64,000 nucleotides of DNA from Bradyrhizobium genosp. L (GCF_015624485.1 NZ_CP061378.1:7093501-7157500); one strand, 5' to 3'; shown: positions 16,134 through 25,318, numbered from the stretch's first letter. Program-made: numbers and translations. Notes: a model not told the origin generated them from the letters alone.

Positions 16134-17651
16134 CTAATGGCCGATCCGCATCAGCGCGTTGTTGACGGCAAAGGGCAAGGCGGCGGATGCGTCGCAGCTG
16201 CCGCTGCGTGCGTAGATGCAGGCATCGACGATGCCGACACGGGCGCAGCTGCGCCGTGAGAACTCCGCCGGCAAGCCGCCTGCCACCTCGGGGCGCGTCA
16301 GCACGCGGTTGAAGGCCGGGCTGGTCGCCTGCGCCACGGCCGGAAGCTGCCCCATCACGAAGGGATCGGCGAGACTGAGCACATAGAGCGGCGCTGCGCC
16401 GGCCAATCGCTGCTGGCCCGGAAGCAACTGGAAGCGGAGATTGTAGAGCGCGAGGCCGCAGCGCTCCGGATCGTTGCGCAGCTCGGATGCCAGTTGCGCG
16501 GCACCGACACCGCGCGTCCAGTAGTCGCGCATCGCTTCGCTGCTGCCCGCAAGCAGCACCGACAGCAACGCCCAGCCCCCGATGACGACAAGCAATGCAA
16601 ATCGCCGCCAGGCGCGCCTTGCGCGGAGCGCCTGCACCCAATCGGCCGACCCGAGCGCCGCCACGATGATGAGCAGCACTACCGAGAGGAAGATGAAACG
16701 ATCTTCCTTGTGGGCGATCAGGCTGTGAAAGGCGAGATTGACCAGCGCCACGGCGAGCAGCAGCGGCGCGTGGCGCCAGCCGTGCCAGATCGCGGCCAGC
16801 GGCAGCACGATCGCCGCCGACCACACGATCAGGAAATTGACGAGATAGGCGGTCGGCGGCGTCACGCCGAACTCGGCCGCGCGATCCTGCAGCAGGTTCT
16901 GCTCGATATTGCCGACCAGCCAGCCGAACGGCACGGCGCCATGCGCGAGATCGATCACCGCGGTGAGCAGCAGCGCGGTGAGCCCGCCGGCCATCAGTGG
17001 GACCAGGCCTCGCCAGTTTCTCCAGCACGCCCCGACGGCGAGCACGGCGATCGCCGGCGCATATTGAAAGCGGCAGACGAAGGCGAAGGCAAGCAGGGCG
17101 CCACCGAGGGCGAAGCGCCGCTGCGAGGGGCGGTCGGTCAGCAGCAGCGCCGCCGGCACGATCAGCGCCGTCGCGAGCGGCTCGCCCAAAGTATGCGGTG
17201 CAAGCAGATTCACCTCGAACCAGATCGCGGCGACGAACGCCGCGACGATGGCGTGGATGCGCGAGACCCGGGCGCCGAAAAACCAGGCGCTGACCACGAT
17301 CGACAGCGACGCAAGCGCAGCGACCAGACGCGGCGCCACGAAGGCGCCCGCACCGCCGGGCGCGATCCAGTCGCCGAGCGCGACCGGGCCGGCCAGCAAG
17401 GTCGGCAGCAGCCAGCCGCGAATGCCCTCACGCCACTCCCACGTGATGATGCCGTCATGGCCGAGCATGCGCCACGCCGGCTCAAGGTACTGGAAGACCT
17501 CGTCGGGATAGATGATGTTGGGCCAGAAGGCGAGCGGCAGGCGGATCGCCAGCGCCAGCAGCAGGAGCAGCGCCAGCGGGTGAACGCGGCCAGCCGCAAT
17601 CCCGACCGCGCCGGCTTTGCGAGGCGACGGACCGGCACTGGTTCGCGTCAT
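16134..17651 (-). CDS. GT22-like membrane mannosyltransferase (Alg9/PIG-B type, GT-C fold)
   Basis: A polytopic membrane protein of about 505 residues. The first luminal/periplasmic loop after TM1 carries YPDEVFQYLEPAWR, whose acidic PDE is the expected catalytic site of GT-C enzymes, and a later loop has HKEDRFIF, the HKExRF signature of GT22 lipid-linked-sugar mannosyltransferases. The C-terminal 100 residues look soluble and periplasmic. The likely donor is a polyprenyl-phosphate sugar; the acceptor is unknown. I take the ATG at 17651 (GGCGGA upstream); an ATG at 17696 would add 15 residues. It is divergent from the alkyltransferase gene. Confidence 0.78.
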   Translation of the reverse strand: MTRTSAGPSPRKAGAVGIAAGRVHPLALLLLLALAIRLPLAFWPNIIYPDEVFQYLEPAWRMLGHDGIITWEWREGIRGWLLPTLLAGPVALGDWIAPGGAGAFVAPRLVAALASLSIVVSAWFFGARVSRIHAIVAAFVAAIWFEVNLLAPHTLGEPLATALIVPAALLLTDRPSQRRFALGGALLAFAFVCRFQYAPAIAVLAVGACWRNWRGLVPLMAGGLTALLLTAVIDLAHGAVPFGWLVGNIEQNLLQDRAAEFGVTPPTAYLVNFLIVWSAAIVLPLAAIWHGWRHAPLLLAVALVNLAFHSLIAHKEDRFIFLSVVLLIIVAALGSADWVQALRARRAWRRFALLVVIGGWALLSVLLAGSSEAMRDYWTRGVGAAQLASELRNDPERCGLALYNLRFQLLPGQQRLAGAAPLYVLSLADPFVMGQLPAVAQATSPAFNRVLTRPEVAGGLPAEFSRRSCARVGIVDACIYARSGSCDASAALPFAVNNALMRIGH

Positions 17652-17839
17652 TGTTCCGCCGACCGGATCGGCGAGCGCGGGGGCCTGGAGCAGCATGCTG
17701 CCGAACAGATAGCGCCCAAGCCTTTAGGATGGGTGACCGGTGCGCGTCCGGAACCGGCCCATCATGCTTAACGATCCGTCAAGATTCCGGATGCGCGCGA
17801 TGGCGGGGATGTTATGATCCCGGCGGGGTTGGTGGTGTG

Positions 17840-18415
17840 ATGGGGCGTGGCTACACCATTTTCGACACGGCAATCGGCCGATGCGGCATCGCATGGGGCG
17901 AGGCTGGCGTGGTCGGCGTTCAGCTCCCCGAAGCGCGCGAAATCGACACCCGCCGCCGGCTGTTCCAGTCCTACCCCGATGCACGCGAGATGCGGCCGCC
18001 CGACGAGGTCGAGGCGGCGATCGAGGGTATCGCCGCGACCTTGCGCGGCGGCCACAGCGAGCTTGCCGGTGTCACGCTCGACATCACCGGGATCCCCGCT
18101 TTCAACCAGCGCGTCTACCAGTTCGTCCGCAGCATTCCCCGCGGCGAAACCCGCACTTACGACGAAGTGGCGAGCGGCCCGCGCGCCACCGGCGCGGTGC
18201 TCTCGGTGGCGCAGGCGATCAGCCGCAATCCGTTCATGATCATCGTGCCCTGCCACCGCGTGCTGGAGGCGGGAGGCTATGCCGACCGGATCTCGCCGAA
18301 CGGCGGCAGCATCTCGAAGCGGCGGCTATTGTCGATCGAGGGCGCGCGGATGACGGCAAGCAAGACCCTGTTCGACGTGCTGCTGCCCGTTGCGCCGCCC
18401 CGGCCGCAGGCCTAA
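17840..18415 (+). CDS. Methylated-DNA--protein-cysteine methyltransferase (O6-alkylguanine repair)
   Basis: A 191-residue Ogt-type protein. The C-terminal DNA-binding/active domain shows FNQRVYQFVRSIPRGETRTY, AISRNPFMIIVPCHRVL with acceptor Cys138, and the GGYADR turn where most homologues have G(x)GGYxxG. It removes O6-alkyl groups from guanine by suicidal transfer to the cysteine. The ATG at 17840 gives the normal length; the frame is open upstream for another 190 bases without a protein-like extension. Nine bases separate it from an AraC regulator gene, so the two are probably co-transcribed. There is no Ada N-terminal zinc domain in either protein. Confidence 0.87.
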   Translation: MGRGYTIFDTAIGRCGIAWGEAGVVGVQLPEAREIDTRRRLFQSYPDAREMRPPDEVEAAIEGIAATLRGGHSELAGVTLDITGIPAFNQRVYQFVRSIPRGETRTYDEVASGPRATGAVLSVAQAISRNPFMIIVPCHRVLEAGGYADRISPNGGSISKRRLLSIEGARMTASKTLFDVLLPVAPPRPQA

Positions 18416-18424
18416 ATCTCCGGT

Positions 18425-19264
18425 ATGAACCGCACCACGCTGTTGCAGCGCGATCTCGTCACCGTGAGCGAATTCCGCTGCACGGCGGTATCAGGCGACA
18501 AACCGTTTGCCGAGCAATTTGCGCAGCATTCGGTGTCCTATGTGCGCAAGGGCAGCTTTGGCTGCCGGTGCCGCGGACGCATCCACGAGCTGGTGGCGGG
18601 GTCGTTCCTGATCGGCCATCCCGGCGATGAATACACGTGCACCCATGACCACGTGGTCGGCGACGAATGCCTGTCATTCTTCCTCGCGCCGGAGCTGGTG
18701 GAGACCATCGGCGACCGCGCCGCGCTCTGGCAGGTCGGCTCGGTGCCGCCGCTGCCGGAACTGATGGTGCTCGGCGAGCTCGCGCAAACCGCCGTGGATG
18801 GCAACAGCGATGTCGGCCTCGACGAGGTCGGGCATCTCATCGCCAGCCGCTTCGTCGAGGTGGCGTCCGACCGCAAGGCAAAACCGTTGACCGCAAGCCT
18901 GCGCGATCGCCGCCGCGCGGTGGAGGCAGCACTGTGGATCGACGCCCATTCGCATAGCGCAATCGATCTCGACGATGCGGCCGAGCATGCCGGTCTCAGC
19001 ACGTTCCATTTCCTGCGGCTGTTTTCCGCCGTGCTCGGCGTCACGCCGCATCAATATCTGGTGCGCTCGCGGCTGCGCCACGCGGCACGAAGGCTGGCCT
19101 GCGACGACAGCCCGGTCACCGAAATCGCCTATGACGTCGGCTTCGGCGACCTCTCCAATTTCGTGCGCAGCTTCCATCGCGCCGCCGGCGTCTCGCCGCT
19201 CAAGTTCCGCCAGTCCTCGCGCGGCGACCGCAAGATTTTCCAAGAACGTCTCGCGCTGCAATAG
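18425..19264 (+). CDS. AraC-family transcriptional regulator
   Basis: A 279-residue regulator. The N-terminal half (about 30-90) looks like a small cupin domain ([34 protein letters not shown]), and the C-terminal 100 residues form the double [43 protein letters not shown] and [20 protein letters not shown]. The conserved second HTH is intact. It immediately follows the alkyltransferase gene (9 bases). The target is unknown; autoregulation of the pair is a reasonable guess. It is followed 57 bases later by a VOC-protein gene on the same strand. Confidence 0.88.
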   Translation: MNRTTLLQRDLVTVSEFRCTAVSGDKPFAEQFAQHSVSYVRKGSFGCRCRGRIHELVAGSFLIGHPGDEYTCTHDHVVGDECLSFFLAPELVETIGDRAALWQVGSVPPLPELMVLGELAQTAVDGNSDVGLDEVGHLIASRFVEVASDRKAKPLTASLRDRRRAVEAALWIDAHSHSAIDLDDAAEHAGLSTFHFLRLFSAVLGVTPHQYLVRSRLRHAARRLACDDSPVTEIAYDVGFGDLSNFVRSFHRAAGVSPLKFRQSSRGDRKIFQERLALQ

Positions 19265-19321
19265 CTAGGGTCGCTCCGGGCTGCGCGTTATCAGACGCGC
19301 GCAAACAGCTTGGAGACCCAC

Positions 19322-19681
19322 ATGTACGATCATATCGGACTTCGCGTCGCGAACCTCGACGCCAGCGTGCGCTTCTACACCGCGGTGCTTGCACCGCTCG
19401 GCTTCGTGCTCTGCTCGCACGACGACAGCGGCGCCGGCTTCGGCCCGAAGGATGCGCCCGCGCTCTGGCTCTATCTGCACAAGGGCAAGGCTGCGGGCGA
19501 TGCGCACATCGCGTTCAGCGCGCCGAACCACGACGCGATCAAGAAATTCCACGCAGAAGGCTTAAAGGCGGGCGGCAAGGACAATGGCGCCGCTGGCCAC
19601 CGCAAGGATTACAGCCCGACCTATTACGCGGCGTTCCTGATCGACCCCGACGGCAACAATGTCGAGGCGGTGTGCAGCTAA
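19322..19681 (+). CDS. VOC-family (glyoxalase/bleomycin-resistance-like) protein
   Basis: A 119-residue single-chain VOC protein: MYDHIGLRVANLDASVRFY opens the first beta-alpha-beta module (metal-ligand His4), DAHIAFSAPNHDAIKKFH the second, and FLIDPDGNNVEAVC carries the C-terminal metal Glu. Members bind divalent metal and act as lyases, dioxygenases or binding proteins; the substrate is unknown. GGAG lies just before the ATG at 19322; the in-frame TTG at 19310 overlaps this site and is rejected as start. Confidence 0.87.
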   Translation: MYDHIGLRVANLDASVRFYTAVLAPLGFVLCSHDDSGAGFGPKDAPALWLYLHKGKAAGDAHIAFSAPNHDAIKKFHAEGLKAGGKDNGAAGHRKDYSPTYYAAFLIDPDGNNVEAVCS

Positions 19682-19702
19682 ACCACTGTCATTCGCGAGA
19701 AA

Positions 19703-19792
19703 CGTAGGGTGGGCAAAGCGCAGCGTGCCCACCTTCCCGAGCCCTCTGCACCGATGGCGGGCACGTCGCTGCGCTCCTTTGCCTACCCTACG
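19703..19792. repeat. Dispersed palindromic element, GTAGGGTGGGCAAAG type
   Basis: CGTAGGGTGGGCAAAGCGCA at the left and a mirror ending CTTTGCCTACCCTACG at the right, with inner GTGCCCACC/GGCGGGCAC arms. The same design occurs at 50153-50260. It fills the gap between the VOC and SRPBCC genes. Confidence 0.75.
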
Positions 19793-19828
19793 CGGTCGTT
19801 ACACGCCTCGCCAACAAGGACTCACCTC

Positions 19829-20245
19829 ATGGCTTCCATCACCAAGGACATCCCGATCGACGCGCCGGCCGATCACGTCTGGGACGCGTTGCGCGACTTC
19901 GGCGCGGTGCATACGCGGCTGGCGCCGGGTTTCGTCACCGACACGAAACTCGACGGCGATGCACGGATCGTCACCTTCGCCAACGGCACGGTGGCGCGCG
20001 AAACGCTGGTCGACTGCGATGACCGGCGACGGCGCCTGGTTTATGCGATCAGAAGCGAGCGGCTGCAGCAGCACTCGGCCTCCGCGCAGGTGTTTCCCGA
20101 GACCGACGGAAGCTGCCGCGTGCTGTGGATCACCGACGTGCTGCCGCACGAGGTCGCGCCCTATATCGACACGCAAATGGAGCTCGGCGCCGCGGCCATG
20201 CAGGCCGCGCTGGCGCAATCGGCCAGGGACAAGCACGCCGCATGA
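19829..20245 (+). CDS. SRPBCC-family (START/polyketide-cyclase-like) protein
   Basis: A 138-residue helix-grip protein: DIPIDAPADHVWDALRDFGA at the N-terminus, then alternating strands (DGDARIVTFANGTVARETLV, CRVLWITDVLPHEVAPYI) and a C-terminal amphipathic helix (QMELGAAAMQAALAQSA). The fold binds hydrophobic ligands; no catalytic role is evident. AAGGA lies nine bases before the ATG at 19829; the frame upstream runs through a dispersed palindromic element and is not coding. Confidence 0.82.
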   Translation: MASITKDIPIDAPADHVWDALRDFGAVHTRLAPGFVTDTKLDGDARIVTFANGTVARETLVDCDDRRRRLVYAIRSERLQQHSASAQVFPETDGSCRVLWITDVLPHEVAPYIDTQMELGAAAMQAALAQSARDKHAA

Positions 20246-20363
20246 AACGCCGCCGCGCGGCGTGATCTTCCGCACAGAACACTACGCGGCCCGGCCCTAA
20301 GCCTCATCCCGTGCGCCTGAATCGCTGCCGCAATCGCGGCCCGGGCGCATGGGAGGGTTTGCC

Positions 20364-20906
20364 ATGACGGGAGCCGACAAGGTGGTGTGCCAGGCGGCCA
20401 CGCTGCTTCTGCTGTTTGCGCTGACATCGATGCCCGCAAGGGCGCAGTTCCTCAGCGGCGGAGGCGGCGGTCAGGACATGATGACGCAGATGGCGCCGAT
20501 GCTGGAGATGATGAAGGCGAAGATGGGCAAGCGCCGCTTCGGCCAGATGATGCAGACCATGGGCCCGATGATGAGCCGCATGATGGAAGGCGGCGGTGGC
20601 GGCGGCAGTCTTGGTGGCGGTCTCGGTGGTCTTGGCGGCATGATGGGCGGCGGCGGAATGGGCGGAGGGATTCCCGGCCTCGGCGGCATTCCCGGCGGCC
20701 TCGGTGGCGGCAATGCCAGCGCGATCGGCGGTGGCGTACCCATCGGAGCCGATAGCGCATTTGGCGGTTTCGGCGGAGGCAGCGACATCATGGGCATGCT
20801 CGGCGGCGGTGGCGGCGGCGAGCTGATGGGCATGATCCCGCAATTGATGCGGATGGCGAATTTCGGCGGCGGCGGACGTCACGGCCGGCGGCACCGGCGG
20901 CGGTGA
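20364..20906 (+). CDS. Secreted Met/Gly-rich low-complexity protein
   Basis: About 180 residues. An N-terminal signal peptide (hydrophobic ATLLLLFALTSMP, cleavage likely after ARA before QFLSG) is followed by a methionine-rich helical segment (QDMMTQMAPMLEMMKAKMG, MMQTMGPMMSRMM), a long glycine-rich region with GGG and GGMGGG repeats, a second Met-containing motif near the end, and a basic His/Arg tail. GGAGGG precedes the ATG at 20364. No family is recognised. Clustered Met residues could bind Cu(I) or drive assembly, but neither is shown. It stands alone and is followed by repeat-rich DNA. Confidence 0.6.
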   Translation: MTGADKVVCQAATLLLLFALTSMPARAQFLSGGGGGQDMMTQMAPMLEMMKAKMGKRRFGQMMQTMGPMMSRMMEGGGGGGSLGGGLGGLGGMMGGGGMGGGIPGLGGIPGGLGGGNASAIGGGVPIGADSAFGGFGGGSDIMGMLGGGGGGELMGMIPQLMRMANFGGGGRHGRRHRRR

Positions 20907-20981
20907 TACCGACCGCCGCTCTCGCAAAATTCAAACCCACACCGTCACGCTGAGGAGCGAACGGGCGCCACATACTCCATT

Positions 20982-21104
20982 GTCGTCCCGGCGAAGGCCG
21001 GGACCCATACTCCGCAGCGGAGGTTGTGGGTGGGACTCGTCGTTTCACCGACGCGCAATAATTACCATCGGCGGTTATGGGTCCCGGCCTTCGCCGGGAC
21101 GACG
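20982..21104. repeat. Dispersed palindromic element, GTCGTCCCGGCGAAGGCCGGG type
   Basis: TCGTCCCGGCGAAGGCCGGG plus ACCCATA at the left is mirrored by TATGGGT plus CCCGGCCTTCGCCGGGACGA at the right. It lies in the 372-base gap between the convergent secreted-protein and MATE genes. Close relatives occur at 55481-55602 and 62036-62157, and a variant at 30221-30338. Confidence 0.85.
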
Positions 21105-21229
21105 CTGAATGTTTGGGCGCCGTGGTGAATCGTACATTCACATGCCCTGAGGTGGCTGCTTCTTCAACGGCTCTCAAAAGGTCAACGGCCCCGCTCCGTC
21201 CACGAGTGTGTTGAAGCTTCTGGGCCGTG

Positions 21230-21264
21230 CATCCTTCGAGACGCGCTACGCGCTCCTCAGGATG
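21230..21264. repeat. Short dispersed hairpin
   Basis: CATCCTTCGAGACGCG and CGCGCTCCTCAGGATG pair around CTA as an imperfect hairpin, 14 bases from the end of the MATE gene. It resembles another common short intergenic repeat of this group and may terminate transcription. Confidence 0.55.
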
Positions 21265-21278
21265 ACGGGCAAGACTAT

Positions 21279-22721
21279 TCAAGACAGCGCCGGCTGCACC
21301 TTGGCGAGCGGTGCCGGCTTGCCCCAGCGGGTCAGGATCACGCTGAGGCAGGACAGCGTGCCGAGCACGCCCATCGAGGCGGCGGCGAGCGCGAAGAGGT
21401 TTTGCGCGGTCGCGTCGTGCGTCGTGAGCCACCAGCCACCGCCGCCGATGAAGATCAGCCGCGCAGTTTGCGCCAGCACGGGGCCCAGCACCTTGGCGGC
21501 ACCTTGCGAGGAGAAATACATCGACATCGCCAATCCGATGAAGGCGTACATCGGCGCGGCAGTCGAGAGATATTGATGGCTGGTGCTCCGCACGTGCGGA
21601 TCGTCGGTGAAGAGGTTGACCCAGAGATCGGGGAAGACGGCGATGAAAGAGCCGACCGCGCCGACCGAGAGGAATGCCACCGTGCCCGCGGTCCAGGCGA
21701 TGCGCCTTGCGCGCGCGATACGGTCGGCGCCGACGGCCATGCCGATCATCGGCACCGAGGCAATGCCGAAGGCGAATGCGACGGACGTCAGCATGAATTC
21801 GAGCCGCGCGCCGATGCCGTAGCCGGCCAGCACCGCGGTGCCGAACTGCGCCAGCATGTGGGTGAAGATCGAGATCGTCAGCACCGATTGCAGCGGCGAG
21901 AAGCAGGAGACCGCGCCGACCCTGAGGATATCGATGAACATCGCCCACTGCACCCGCAATCCCCTGAGCTTGGGACGAACGCGGGCGCGGCCGGAGAACA
22001 GGTACCAGCCCATCACGCTGATGCTGATCGAATAGGCGATCAGCGAGCCCGCAGCGACGCCGCGCATGCCGAACTGCGGCACCGGGCCGAGGCCGAGCCC
22101 GAGCGTACCGCCCAATATGATCTGCCAGACCGCCGATGACAGGATCATGGTCGACGGCAGCTTCATGTTGCCGGTGCCGCGCAAAATGCCGGCCATGGTG
22201 TTCATGGTCCAGGGCAGGATCGCGCCGCCGAAGAAGATCTGCGAATAGGCGATCGCCTGCGCCAGCACATTGCCGCGACCGCCGAGCAGCGCCAGCAGGC
22301 GCGGCCCGAAGATCAGCATGCCCAGCATGAATGTGAAGCCGAAGGTCAGACCGATCAGCAGCGCGTGCGCGGCAAGCGTCGAGGCGCGCTCCACCTCACC
22401 GGCGCCGAGCGCACGCGCGATCGACGATGCGACGCCGCCGCCCATCGCACCGCCGGACATCGTCATGGTGAGGATCACGCAAGGAAACAGCAGCGCCATC
22501 GCCGCCAGCGATTCGACGCCGAGCCGGCCGATATAGGAAGTCTCCGCGATCACCACGCAGGTGCCGGCGGAGAGCGCGATCACGTTCGGCCAGGCGAGCC
22601 AGAGCAGCGTGCGCAGGATCGGCCCGTCGAGCAGCGCATTGCGCGCCGGCCTTGTCACTGCCGGCGGCAGCGGCCGTTCGTCTTCGTCGACAGGTATTTC
22701 GGCCAGGCCGAGATCGGACAT
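21279..22721 (-). CDS. MATE-family multidrug/toxin efflux protein
   Basis: A membrane protein of 480 residues with twelve expected TM helices in two homologous six-helix halves. Typical MATE segments are LLWLAWPNVIALSAGTCVVI near the start, SYIGRLGVESLAAMAL, GGGVASSIARALGAGE, and in the second half GARLEFMLTSVAFAFGIASV and GMAVGADRIARAR. It probably couples export of organic cations or other toxic compounds to Na+ or H+ entry. The ATG at 22721 (MSDLGLAEIP) has GGGAG upstream; the longer frame to 22862 is rejected. Downstream hairpin at 21230. Confidence 0.87.
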   Translation of the reverse strand: MSDLGLAEIPVDEDERPLPPAVTRPARNALLDGPILRTLLWLAWPNVIALSAGTCVVIAETSYIGRLGVESLAAMALLFPCVILTMTMSGGAMGGGVASSIARALGAGEVERASTLAAHALLIGLTFGFTFMLGMLIFGPRLLALLGGRGNVLAQAIAYSQIFFGGAILPWTMNTMAGILRGTGNMKLPSTMILSSAVWQIILGGTLGLGLGPVPQFGMRGVAAGSLIAYSISISVMGWYLFSGRARVRPKLRGLRVQWAMFIDILRVGAVSCFSPLQSVLTISIFTHMLAQFGTAVLAGYGIGARLEFMLTSVAFAFGIASVPMIGMAVGADRIARARRIAWTAGTVAFLSVGAVGSFIAVFPDLWVNLFTDDPHVRSTSHQYLSTAAPMYAFIGLAMSMYFSSQGAAKVLGPVLAQTARLIFIGGGGWWLTTHDATAQNLFALAAASMGVLGTLSCLSVILTRWGKPAPLAKVQPALS

Positions 22722-22842
22722 TTCAACTCCCGCGCGCAGTCTTGGCGAGCCGCGCCACGGTGTTTCCCTACCATGGCCGCGCGCGATTCCACGTGCGCGG
22801 AACGCAAGGGGGTCCTGCGTGATTGCAGGCGAACCAGGAGCG

Positions 22843-23892
22843 CTAGCCGATCGACCAAACAAACGGCGCGGTGGCCGCTCCGCTCGGCTTCAGATGCACC
22901 GGAATATGCCGCCCGCAGCCGGCCGCGAGCCCCTCAAACAGGCCCGTCAGAACGCTGGCGCAGGCCGGATGATAATCGGGCACATCGGCCATCAGCTTCC
23001 AGCCCTGCTGGCGGATCTCGAACTGGCCCGAGGACTCGCTGATCTCAACGACGTCATCCTGCGACTCGAAGAGCCCGCGCAGGAACGCGGCAAATTCCGT
23101 GGCACGGCCACGACTGCCGCCGAGCGCCTGCGCCACCTCGTCGAAATACTGCATGCCAATCAGCTTGCCGGTGAGATGCAGCAGATAGCTCGCATCCTCG
23201 GGGCCGAACACCTGCACCATCACCGGTGCAGCCGTCTTCACATATTCCATCGCGTAGTTGCGATAGGCCTTTTCCAGCCGCGGCTTGGGCCAGCTTTCGA
23301 CCGGCAGCGCAGGCGCAGTCTTCGGATCGAACAAGGGCGCTTCGAGGTGACGCGCGAACACCATGCGCTGGTCGAGCTCGAGTGGATGATCATATTCGCA
23401 GTAATAGCCTTCGAGCCCGTCCTGGCCGTCGACGCTCTGCTTGGTGCAGACGAAGCCGAGCCTGATATCGCCGAGCGCGACACCGTTGTTGGCGTGCCAG
23501 CCGCGCAGCATCGCGCGCGAAACCTCGCCCGGCACGCCGCAGATTGCGGTGCCTTTCCAGATCCAGCGCGGCGGCGGATAGCGGATCCAGGCCTTGCGGT
23601 CGGTCTCATGCATGTATTCGACATGCACGCCGCCGATCCAGTTGGAGAGATAGTGATACTGCGCGGCCGCGACCGCCGGCGGCAATCCGTCGAGGCCGAG
23701 CTTCTTCAAACCCGGCAGGAAGCGCTCCTGCTGCTGGCGGCGAAAGACACGGAAGACGAACTCGGCGGCGTCGGCGGTGCCGCGCCGCGTCACGACTGAC
23801 AGGATCAGGCCGGTGAAGAAGGCATGGTAGAGATCGGCCACGCTGCGCCAGCGCCGCCATTGTGATTCTTGTGCGCTCTCGCCTGCGGTCAT
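22843..23892 (-). CDS. Uncharacterised protein
   Basis: A 349-residue soluble-looking protein, no signal peptide or TM helix. Distinct segments include VADLYHAFFTGLILSVVTRR, a central YHYLSNWIGGVHVEYMHET, then RYPPPRWIWKGTAICGVPGE and GYYCEYDHPLELDQRMVFAR, with several cysteines and tryptophans. I do not recognise the family. The ATG at 23892 (MTAGES) is preceded by GGAG; a longer frame reaches 23961. It is upstream of and co-directional with the MATE gene (121-base gap), so an operon is possible but not required. Confidence 0.72.
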   Translation of the reverse strand: MTAGESAQESQWRRWRSVADLYHAFFTGLILSVVTRRGTADAAEFVFRVFRRQQQERFLPGLKKLGLDGLPPAVAAAQYHYLSNWIGGVHVEYMHETDRKAWIRYPPPRWIWKGTAICGVPGEVSRAMLRGWHANNGVALGDIRLGFVCTKQSVDGQDGLEGYYCEYDHPLELDQRMVFARHLEAPLFDPKTAPALPVESWPKPRLEKAYRNYAMEYVKTAAPVMVQVFGPEDASYLLHLTGKLIGMQYFDEVAQALGGSRGRATEFAAFLRGLFESQDDVVEISESSGQFEIRQQGWKLMADVPDYHPACASVLTGLFEGLAAGCGRHIPVHLKPSGAATAPFVWSIG

Positions 23893-23965
23893 GTTTGCTC
23901 CGGGTGCGTTGTTTTGCCCGAATGTGTCATCGCCTGAGAGGCGGCGCAACCAAACACACATTCGG

Positions 23966-24069
23966 TGTCATCGCCCGACTTGATCGGGCGATCCAGTATT
24001 CCAGAGACTGCTGTTATCAATCGAGATGCCGCGGCGTACTGGATTCCCCGCTTTCGCGGGGAATGACAG
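23966..24069. repeat. Dispersed palindromic element (TGTCATCGCCCG / GGGGAATGACA)
   Basis: Left arm TGTCATCGCCCGACTTGATC followed by GGGCGATCCAGTATT; right arm GTACTGGATTCCCCGCTTTC followed by GCGGGGAATGACA. Two nested stems with a central ATCCAGTA/TACTGGAT match. It fills the gap between two co-directional minus-strand genes. Confidence 0.75.
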
Positions 24070-24083
24070 CGGAGAGAGTATCG

Positions 24084-25235
24084 CTACACCCGAAAATGCT
24101 TCGACAGCTTCAAACCCTGCGCCTGGTAGTTCGAGCCGATGCGCTGGCCGTAGAGCGCGTCGGGTCGCTCCAGCATGCGCTCGTAGACCAGGCGGCCGAC
24201 GATCTGGCCGTGCTCGAGGATGAACGGCACCTCGCGCGAACGCACTTCCAGCACGGCGCGCGCGCCCTTGCCGCCGGCGCCGGCATAGCCGAAGCCGGGA
24301 TCGAAGAACCCGGCATAGTGGACGCGGAATTCGCCGACCAGCGGATCGAACGGCACCATCTCGGCGGCGAAATCCGGCGGCACCTGCACCGCTTCCTTCG
24401 ACGCGAGGATATAGAACTCGCCGGGATCGAGGATCAGACTGCCGTCGGGGCGCGCCTTGATCGGCTCCCAGAAATCGTCGACGGCGTAGCCGCCGCGACG
24501 GTCGATATCGACCACGCCGGTGTGCCGCTTGGCGCGGTAGCCGACGAAGCCGCCCGAACTCTCGCCGGAAAGATCGACCGAGAGCGCCACGCCGTGCGCG
24601 AGATCGGCATCGTCGATATCGACCAGGCGCTCGGCGGCATGCAGCGCGTCGAGCTCATCGGCGGAGAGCACCGCGTCACCGATCCGGAAGCGCACCTGGC
24701 TGAGCCGCGAGCCCTCGCGCAACAACACCGGAAACGTCTTCGGGCTGATCTCGGCATAGAGCGGGCCGTGATAGCCGGCGCCGATCATGTCGAAGCGGCG
24801 GGTGCCGTCGGCGATCACGCGCGTGAACACGTCGAGCCGGCCGGTCGAGCTCTTGGGATTGGCCGCCGCGACGATCTCCGGCGGCAGCGCCAGGCTCTCC
24901 AGCAGCGGCACGATGTAGACGCAATTGGTTTCCAGCACCGCGCCGTCGGAGAGATCGATCTCGTGCAGCTTCAACTGATCGATCCGCTCGGCGACGGTGG
25001 CGTCAGGCCCGGGCAGAAAGCTCGCCCGCACCCGGTAGGCGATGTCGCCGAGCCGCAAATCGAGGCTGGCCGGCTGGATCTGGCTCTCGACGAAATCATA
25101 GGCGGGCAGGATGAGGCCGGCCTCCGCCATCTCCGCGATCATGCGGTCGGGCAGGATTCCGTTGGATTCATCTTCCAGCTCAAACGACACGACGGGTCCC
25201 TCGGGATGGCCCGGATCAACGTCCGAAACCGCCAT
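24084..25235 (-). CDS. dcd: 2'-deoxycytidine 5'-triphosphate deaminase, two-domain form
   Basis: A 383-residue protein, about twice the size of the standard Dcd (about 190). The N-terminal dUTPase/Dcd fold (about 30-195) has SQIQPASLDLRLGDIAYRVR and NPKSSTGRLDVFTRVIADGT, the latter matching the Ser-Arg active-site loop of dCTP deaminases. The C-terminal half (about 225-383) is a second related fold with SGGFVGYRAKRHTGVVDIDR and ARAVLEVRSREVPFILEHGQ. It would convert dCTP to dUTP for thymidylate synthesis in the cytosol. Divergent from the metZ leader. The symbol follows family usage. Confidence 0.83.
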   Translation of the reverse strand: MAVSDVDPGHPEGPVVSFELEDESNGILPDRMIAEMAEAGLILPAYDFVESQIQPASLDLRLGDIAYRVRASFLPGPDATVAERIDQLKLHEIDLSDGAVLETNCVYIVPLLESLALPPEIVAAANPKSSTGRLDVFTRVIADGTRRFDMIGAGYHGPLYAEISPKTFPVLLREGSRLSQVRFRIGDAVLSADELDALHAAERLVDIDDADLAHGVALSVDLSGESSGGFVGYRAKRHTGVVDIDRRGGYAVDDFWEPIKARPDGSLILDPGEFYILASKEAVQVPPDFAAEMVPFDPLVGEFRVHYAGFFDPGFGYAGAGGKGARAVLEVRSREVPFILEHGQIVGRLVYERMLERPDALYGQRIGSNYQAQGLKLSKHFRV

Positions 25236-25318
25236 CCAGCCCCCAAATATAGGCTTTTACGGGTTATCCGATGACCGCCTTGACGGAAAGGGCGCGAGGG
25301 AATATCAGCACCACTTAT

